Shown piece by piece: positions 57,538 through 64,000 of a stretch of DNA of 64,000 nt (position 1 is the first letter of the stretch; each line of letters opens with the position of its first letter). Location: NCBI GenBank assembly GCA_003550325.1, contig QKWP01000852.1, positions 97,123-161,122 of the forward strand, given 5' to 3'. This stretch comes from Gigaspora rosea (Eukaryota; Glomeromycota; Glomeromycetes; Diversisporales; Gigasporaceae). Position numbers and translations under genes: made by a program. The notes below the pieces were generated by a model. The model did not search any database. It had not been told where the DNA came from and saw only the letters and a list, made by a program, of their open reading frames with translations.

Positions 57538-59830
57538 CAAGTTTACTTAGTGCATGAAGTTAGAATTAATTAGTAAAATTTTATGAATCATAAGATTTTA
57601 TAGAATTTTATTAATAAAATTTTATAAAATCTTATAATACACAAATTTTTATTAATTAATCTAACTTTATGCACTCAGTAAATATATTCAGCATCTAAAA
57701 ATGCATTAATTCAGCAGAGTTATTTTTATTTTATTTAAAATTTGGAGAATAAATGCATAATTTTTGATTTTTGATCAAAAAAGTCAAATTTAAGCATCTT
57801 TTCTCCAAATTTCAAGTAAAACAAAAACAATTCTGCTGATTTAATGTATTTTTAGGTTTTGAACAAGTTTACCTAGTGAAATAAGTTAGAATTAATTAGT
57901 AAAATTTTATAAATCATAAGATTTTATAGAATTTTATTAATAAAATTTTATAAAATCTTATTATATACAAATTTTTATTAATTAATTCTTACTTTATGCA
58001 CTAAGTAAATATATACAGCACCTAAAAATACATCAAATCAGCAGAGTTATTTTTATTTTACTTAAAATTTGGAGAATAGATGCATAATTTTGAATTTTTG
58101 ATCAAAAAGTCAAATTTTAGTATCTTTTCTCCAAATTTTAAGTAAAATAAAGCAAAACTGCTGATTTAATGTATTTTTAGGCTCTAAACAAGTTTACCTA
58201 GTGCTATAAGTTAGAATTAATTAGTAAAAATTGTGAATCATAAGATTTTATAGAATTTTAATAATAAAATTCTATATAATCTTATTATTTATAAAATTTT
58301 ACTAATTAATTCTAATTTATTTATTTCACTAGGTGAACTTGTTCAGAGCCTAAAAATACGTTAAATCAGCATTTTTGCTTTTATTTTACTTGAAATTTGG
58401 AGAAAAGATGCTTAAATTTGACTTTTTTGATCAAAAATCTAAAATTATATATCTATTCTCCAAATTTCAAGTAAAATAAAAATAACCCTGCTGATTTGAT
58501 GTATTTTTAGGTGCTGTACATGTTTATTTAGTGCATAAAATTAGAATTAATTATTAAAAATTTGTGTATTATATGAATTTATAAAATTTTATTAATAAAA
58601 TTCTATAAAATCTTATGATTCACAAACTTTTACTAATTAATTTTAACACATGCACTAAATAAACTTATTTAGAACCTAAAAATACATTAAATCAGCAAAA
58701 TTGTTTTTAATTTTACTTAAAATTTGGAGAAAAAAATGCTTAAATTTGACTTTTTTGATCAAAAATTAAAAATTATGTATTTATTCTCCAAATTTTAAGT
58801 AAAATAAAAATAACTCTGCTGAATTGATGCATTTTTAGGTGCTGAATATGTTTACTGAGTGCATAAAGTTAGAATTAATTAATAAAAATTTGTGTATTAT
58901 AAAATTTTATAAAATTTTATTAATTAAATTCTATAAAATCTTATGATTCATAAAATTTTACTAATTAATTCTAACTTAATTCACTAAGTAAACTTGTTTA
59001 GATCCTAAAAATACATTAAATCAGCATTATTGTTATTGTTTTTATTTTATTTAAAATTTGGAGAAAAGATGCTTAAGGGTAGAGGGTACGTAGATCATTT
59101 ATCATATGATTTTTGTGGTATCAATTTTTTCTTTTTAAAGTTTAGTAAAACTTTTTTTAAGCAAATCATTTAAATTATTAAATAAATCATAAAACAGGTT
59201 TTTGCAATTCTAAAAATAGTAAAATTATCAAAATTGGTTGAATATTCATCAAGTTATAAAGATTTAAACTTTAGATGTCGAAAGTTGTTTACAAAAATCA
59301 TATGATGATCATATGATATTGACCAATCAAAATTAATTATTTTGTGTAACCCAGAGTAATTTGAGCCAACTGGGGGAAACTTTATTATATATAGAAGTAT
59401 AATTTTTTTAAATATATACTATATTAAAATTTTACTATTATAAAATGTGTGTTTTATTCTATATTTTATAAAATTTTAGTCAAATTTGGTTGCAACTATA
59501 AAAGTTTTATTAGTAGCACATTTTCAACTTCTATATAAATCTCATTTTACCACAAAAATCATATGATAAATGATCTATATACCCCTATTCTTAAATTTGA
59601 CTTTTTTGATCAAAATCCAAAATTATGCATCTATTATCCAAATTTCAAGTAAAATAAAACTAACACTGCTGATTTGATGTATTTTTAGATACTGTACATG
59701 TTTATTTAGTGCATATAGTTAGAATTAATTAATAAAAATTTGTGTATAATAAGATTTTATAAATTTTATTAATAAAATTCTATAAAATCTTATGATTCAT
59801 AAAATTTTACTAATTAATTCTAACTAACTT
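57538..59830. repeat. Tandem array of inverted-repeat units, about 330 bp
   Basis: Units start near 57538, 57865, 58189, 58520, 58850 and 59698 with GTTTACTTAGTGCATAAAGTTAG-like sequence (variants). Each holds two alternating hairpins: one around TAGAATTTTATTAATAAAAT, the other around TTTTGATCAAAAA. Units are connected by CTGATTTAATGTATTTTTAGG or its inverse. The unit near 59060 is split by the TTAA MITE 59077-59590. No gene. Confidence 0.85.
59077..59590. mobile_element. TTAA MITE, GGGTAG family, copy 2
   Basis: TTAA at 59073-59076 and 59591-59594. The ends share ATCATTTATCATATGATTTT. Neighbouring array units have the uninterrupted sequence GATGCTTAAATTTGACTTTT, so the pre-insertion site is known. 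514 bp. Confidence 0.9.
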
Positions 59831-60943
59831 ATATAATGTTACTAGGTTTAGCATGACTGCATCATGCAGCTACTCTAATTTTGGTGATCTTTCTGTATGG
59901 GTTCATTTTAGTAATATGAAAAGTGAAATTTGAATCTAAAAGTTATATATATATATATATATTGTTTAACTCCTCCATAATTTGCTCAATCGAGAGGGAG
60001 TTATATTAAATATAGATTTAAATTGGAGCAGACTAATGTTAACAATTATATAATAGAAATAAGTTATATACTATAATTTAAAACTTATATTTGATCCTTC
60101 AGACTTTGAATAGTTTCCATTTTTCTAATTAATATTAAAAAGTAATTTAATAGTAAGAGAACTTGCAAATTTGATAAATGATATATATTTATATATTGTA
60201 TTTATAATTTCAAAAGAAATAAAACCAGATAAAAAAGAAAATAGTAAAGGTCTATTTAAAAAGTGGTGAATCTGAAAACTATTCAAATTTATAATTTGAG
60301 AATAGAGTTTTTTAGTACTAGCTTGTGAAGTTTCAAGTTTGCTAGAACTCAAAATAGTATATAATGAATTCTGTATAATGCTAAATATTAGGTCAAGAGT
60401 AGGACAGATAGCCCAATATAGTATATCACTTGCATTGAGGCAAATGTGGCAAGTATTAGGATATGCTAGATTTTTTTTGTACAAAAATGTGTGGAGCTGA
60501 AAGATTATCTAAAAGTATTTTAACTCTAAATAATTTGAGTGCTAAAAATTGAAAACTGTGAGAAAAATTACAGATTTTTTGGTTGTTGTTGATACAGAGC
60601 CAGGAGGCATTCTAGTTAATATGCTATGAGATTGCTATCTATTGCTAAAAGCACTTTTGTGATGTCCAAAGTGCTATTATATACACATAGCATATTGTTC
60701 TTATACTATGCCAGATAGGAAGTTCAATAGGAAATTCATTAAGATTAAGAGTATACTAGGGTTATATATTTTGTATGGGTTGAAAATAAAATAAGGTGCA
60801 ATTTTGTGGCTACGTGCTAATTGATCAGCTTTATTATTGAATTTATCATTTTGGTGTGCAGTAACTTTATGAAATTGATATTAAGATTGTATGATTTTGC
60901 AAAGTTTAATAGTATATTCCAAATAGTCCAATATGAAATATTT

Positions 60944-61122
60944 GGATACGTGTCATTTTACCAACAATTATTTCACCGATAGCTCACTTAACCGACATCA
61001 CACCAAGTGACAATTTACTAAAAATACATACCTGCAACTAATAAAACCCTAACCCTAACCCTATGTGATGTCGGCTAAGTGAACTTTCAGTGAAATGATT
61101 GCTGGTGAAGTGACCACCTTCC
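60944..61122. mobile_element. MITE with AAATATTT duplication and telomere-like loop
   Basis: The 8-bp duplication AAATATTT is at 60936-60943 and 61123-61130. Arms: GGATACGTGTCATTTTACCA and, reversed, GGAAGGTGGTCACTTCACCA. The loop carries CCCTAACCCTAACCCTA (61048-61064). Removing element plus one duplication restores the LINE reading frame (SKFSKYFILDY). Confidence 0.8.
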
Positions 61123-61415
61123 AAATATTTTGAGAATTTTGAAAGTGGTATAGTGTTAATGAGATTGTTGTATTTGGAGATTACAGATTGGAAATCTGTA
61201 AAAACTTGAATATTACAGTTTCTGGAAGCAGTACAAATTGCAGATAAGATTGCAATAAGTTTAGCTTTAAAAAAACAAGGCCAGAATTTAGTTTGTGTTT
61301 GAAAGGTATATATAATAGATATGTTATATAGCTGTATCCACCCTATGCCCATAGAGCATTAAGAACTACCAAGGTTAAAAACAGAACTATCAGTGTAAAA
61401 TGTAAGTTTATTTAA

Positions 61416-61780
61416 GGGTAGAGTGTATGTAAATAATTAATTATATGATTTTGGTAGTACTTTGGGATTTCAAGCAAAATTTGAAATACACCACTAATAA
61501 AAGTTTTTTAAAACCACTATCAATCTTTACCAAAATACAGATTAAACCTTCTATTTAGTAGTAAAATCTTTAGCGGTTGTATTATTTTTAAAAAATATAT
61601 TTCTTTATATAGCTAAATTTGCTGAGGGCTCAAATTTGCCAGGGTTATACAAAAAACAAATAGTAAAAATTTCTAAAACAGGTATTTACCCAATCAGAAT
61701 TGTGTTTACTATATAATCTGTTATACAAAAAAAATTGAGAATGCATATTATATAAAAAATAATTTACATACACTCTACTC
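61416..61780. mobile_element. TTAA MITE, GGGTAG family, copy 3
   Basis: TTAA at 61412-61415 and 61781-61784. Ends GGGTAGAGTGTATGTAAATA and, reversed, GAGTAGAGTGTATGTAAATT. Removing it with one TTAA restores CNLNKLTFYTDSS in the LINE. 365 bp. Confidence 0.9.
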
Positions 61781-62309
61781 TTAAATTGCAATTTTGGTTA
61801 GCAATTAATTGCAAAGTATCAACAGTACTAGATCGAAATATAGATTGATATGAATTGTGAAGTAACATATAACATATACTAAGATAAAAGTACTAACCAA
61901 AAAAAAATTACTATGATACTTAAATATAAGCTTATATAGAATATTTGGGTCCTTATATAACAAGAAAAATATAAACTGTTATATAAAAAAGTATCTTGTA
62001 TATATTTGCAACTTTCTCTATTTCTTTTATTGTATAATATTTTAAAAAATACTAACAATTTAATAAATATAGAATAATTTTGATAATAGTAGTCTATTGT
62101 ATATTTCATCTGAAACAATTATAAATAATGAATCAGAGGTTTAATACCTCTCTGCTTCATAGCAAAATATACTAAATTAGAATCTAGGGAATCTAGAATA
62201 TTTAGGACTCCGTTTTAGAGTTTTCTGCAAGAAAATAGATGATTTGTTTGGAGTTAATAATTATACTAATTAGTTTAGTTTTAATTAGTTATATTTATTT
62301 TTTTTAAAT

Positions 62310-62460
62310 GTTAAAATGAGATCTTGCTTTTATCTTTATTAAAATTAATAGAAACTTTTTACAATACTGAAAAAATTTCATTTTTTTAAATCTAATGCTA
62401 AGAATAAAAACTCAAACATTTATTTAAGTAAACTAATTACTTATCAGTGACCTAAACCTA
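62310..62460. repeat. Single arm of repeat family L
   Basis: AGATCTTGCTTTTATCTTTA ... TTTTTTTAAATCTAATGCTA ... AAAAACTCAAACATTTATTT matches the arms at 55617-55770 and 56310-56460. Confidence 0.65.
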
Positions 62461-62718
62461 TTAGTTATATTTATTGTATGTAATTTAGAAACAACCTAAC
62501 TTTCTGGCACTTTGCAAGAAGTAGCGAATATAAGCGAATATAAATGAATATCTTTTTAATTAATAAAATTTAAATTGCATTTGTCAGCATTATAAAAAAT
62601 AATATTTGATATTAATATTAATTTACTAAATATAAGTAATAAGTATATAGTATAATTGGTACAATTAGAAAAAATTAATTAGAATCATTATTTATAATTA
62701 AACAATACTAATTGTGAT

Positions 62719-63420
62719 TTTTTTTTATCTTTACCAGGCATTATCTCTGGGGCGCCAAGTAGGTGTACTTTATTATATTTAACCATTTAATTATGGCTAT
62801 AGTATATGATTTTATCCTATTCTACTTTAACTACTTATAGCTATTTGTACCTCCCTTATTCCTTACTTGTCTTCCTGGATATACCCTTATTTTTACTATG
62901 CCTGTCCAGTTGAATTGTCAGGTTTAACTTTTTACAGTCTTCCTGGTTTTCCGCTTTATGTCCAGTCTACAGAAATCTTTTCTCAATGCCCCACTCGGTA
63001 CTAACATTCTGACATCCTATTCGAAGCAGCCTTTAGCCCAGTCTCCGGTAGTCCATTTTGGCAACCTAACCGGTACTTCCTTTCCGTTCTAACTTTCTCA
63101 AAGATAACGTACTAGCCTTCTCGAAGGTTTGGTCTTCCTTCCATTTTGGGTGGGCAGGTCCTCCTGAGCTCGGATCCTGCAATTTCTTTCTTTTATTGGG
63201 TAGTACAACATGACTTTCATTCTTAAACTGGGCTCTCTCTATGTTTATATCATTTGTTGATGGATTACGCCTTTTCTGGTTGTCCCTGACTCTGTGGCTA
63301 TGCTAGTAGCTGCATGATTATTTCCAATCATTGCCCTGAAGAGTTTTCGTCGCCCTTTGAACTTGAACCCGTGACCTTGTGATTGTAACCCAGAGTGCTA
63401 ACCACTGCACTATCGACCCA
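62719..63420 (-). mobile_element. tRNA-headed retroposon, family B
   Basis: Minus strand from 63420: GGGTCGATAGTGCAGTGGTT (box A region), AGCACTCTGGGTTACAATC, then box B-like GGGTTCAAGTTC. A roughly 0.6-kb GC-richer body follows and an A run (T run at about 62719-62727 on plus). AATTGTGATTTT before the T run and AATTGTAATTTT after 63430 are a likely duplication with one mismatch. The 3' part of the head does not pair with GGGTCGA, so it is not a functional tRNA. The body is unlike family A. No ORF. Confidence 0.75.
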
Positions 63421-63439
63421 GAGGCAACCAATTGTAATT

Positions 63440-64000
63440 TTAATCTGATATTATTAATTACTATCTTAATTAATAGTTATCACTAGGAACCGGAAACCGA
63501 TATGTTATCCGGAGCATTAATTAATAAATTAATTAATTAGTAAATTAATTGTTTAGACAACTAATTAATTAGCTAAATAAAATTGATTAATTAATAAAAT
63601 TTTTATTAATTTGTATTACTAGTTTAAAATACTATATTAAATATTAAATTAAATTATAAAAATTAAAATATTAATTTAAAATATAAATTAAATAAATATA
63701 TAAAATATTTTATTAAAAATAAAAGTTAAATGTTTAATAATTTAATATTATACAAATTATTTAAAATTATAAATTTATATACATTTTTTTAAAATAATAT
63801 TATTATAAGTTAAATTAAATTTTAATTAAATTATTAATAAATTATTATTTTTATTTTATTTTAATTAAATTATTATAAGATTTATTGATTTAAAATTATT
63901 TTATTATTTTTTTTAATAATAACTTATAAACTCTTTATTTTAACTTTTTTAACTTGTTTTTTTTTAATTCATATTTTAACTTTTTTAATTTATTTTTTTT
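63440..64000. repeat. A/T low-complexity sequence
   Basis: Almost only A and T (TTAATTAATTAG, TTAAATTAAATTATAAAAAT and similar). No feature can be supported. Confidence 0.8.

Larger units (their letters stand above)
60120..61870 (-). pseudogene. Second LINE remnant with RNase H, interrupted by two MITEs
   Basis: Minus strand in order: LHNSYQSIFRSSTVDTLQLI (from about 61860), ANQNCNL, [MITE 61780-61416], NKLTFYTDSSVFNLGSS with first Asp at 61389-61391, GIGWIQLYN, then AKLIAILSAI where Glu is expected in place of Lys, IQVFTDFQSVI with Asp, SKFSKY, [MITE 61122-60944], FILDYLEYTIKLCKIIQ, HKVTAHQNDKFNNKADQLAR (60865-60805), LFRVKILLDNLSAPHIF, and the C-terminal NTCHICLNASDILYWAICP region running to a stop at 60125. 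It matches the layout of the LINE at 47.5-49.6 kb but is a different lineage. Stops and frameshifts make it inactive. The RT part is not seen. Confidence 0.75.

Noticed and set aside
57538-59830. CRISPR array
   Set aside because: Units are about 330 bp, internally palindromic, without short repeats separated by unique spacers, and the genome is eukaryotic.
61048-61064. Chromosome end
   Set aside because: Only two and a half CCCTAA units in the loop of a MITE; sequence continues normally on both sides.
63345-63420. tRNA gene (minus strand)
   Set aside because: Box A- and box B-like words are good, but the acceptor ends cannot pair and the sequence continues as a repeat body with a poly(A) tail and flanking duplication. 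It is the head of a retroposon.

Overview
The window is a piece of an AT-rich eukaryotic (fungal-type) nuclear genome assembly. It contains no bacterial gene organisation. The one host-like gene has many short GT-AG introns (69 to 251 nt). The mobile-element proteins (a histidine-kinase family with a PAS-like segment, a Gag with a retrotrans_gag-like body, LINE RNase H domains followed by a CX2C..HX3C knuckle, and a DUF7869-like protein) resemble what I know from arbuscular mycorrhizal fungi such as Rhizophagus. That assignment is inference from family resemblance; I could not run a search. One 337-bp N gap and one single N are present.

Layout. 0-1.6 kb: broken hAT transposase. 2.7-5.9 kb: a nest of tRNA-headed retroposons and DNA transposons inserted into one another. 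6-16.8 kb: several foldback/MITE elements, a decayed Gag with a putative LTR, a minisatellite split by two insertions, and a full-length 1-kb tRNA-headed retroposon with target-site duplication. 17-34 kb: almost wholly repeats, including two copies of a long palindromic family, a 2.4-kb element rich in TTTCGAAATA, and nested hairpins. 34.3-34.7 kb: a well-preserved hAT-type MITE. 35.3-38.0 kb: an 11-exon sensor histidine kinase gene, cut off inside its ATPase domain by Gag sequence (38.0-39.5 kb). 39.6-45.2 kb: a 5.66-kb segment bounded by inverted repeats and TA dinucleotides that carries a single large gene, a DUF7869-like protein with DDE-like acidic motifs. 46.4-49.6 kb: a TA-flanked MITE, then a 5'-truncated LINE with a 19-bp target-site duplication. 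50-60 kb: T-rich and A-rich tracts, a 1.2-kb nested palindrome and a 2.3-kb tandem array of inverted-repeat units. 60.1-61.9 kb: a second decayed LINE with two MITE insertions. 62.7-63.4 kb: a second tRNA-headed retroposon. The last 0.6 kb is nearly pure A/T.

How it fits together. There is no operon or pathway here. The story is one of repeated insertion: at least four places show an element inserted into a recognisable older sequence whose uninterrupted form can be read either from a paralogous copy in the window or from a restored reading frame. TTAA, TA and 8-bp duplications point to piggyBac-like, Tc1/mariner/pogo-like and hAT-like transposition. The strongest candidate for an undescribed system is the 39.6-45.2 kb element: a TIR-bounded DNA transposon whose only gene, and so its probable transposase, is the DUF7869-like protein.
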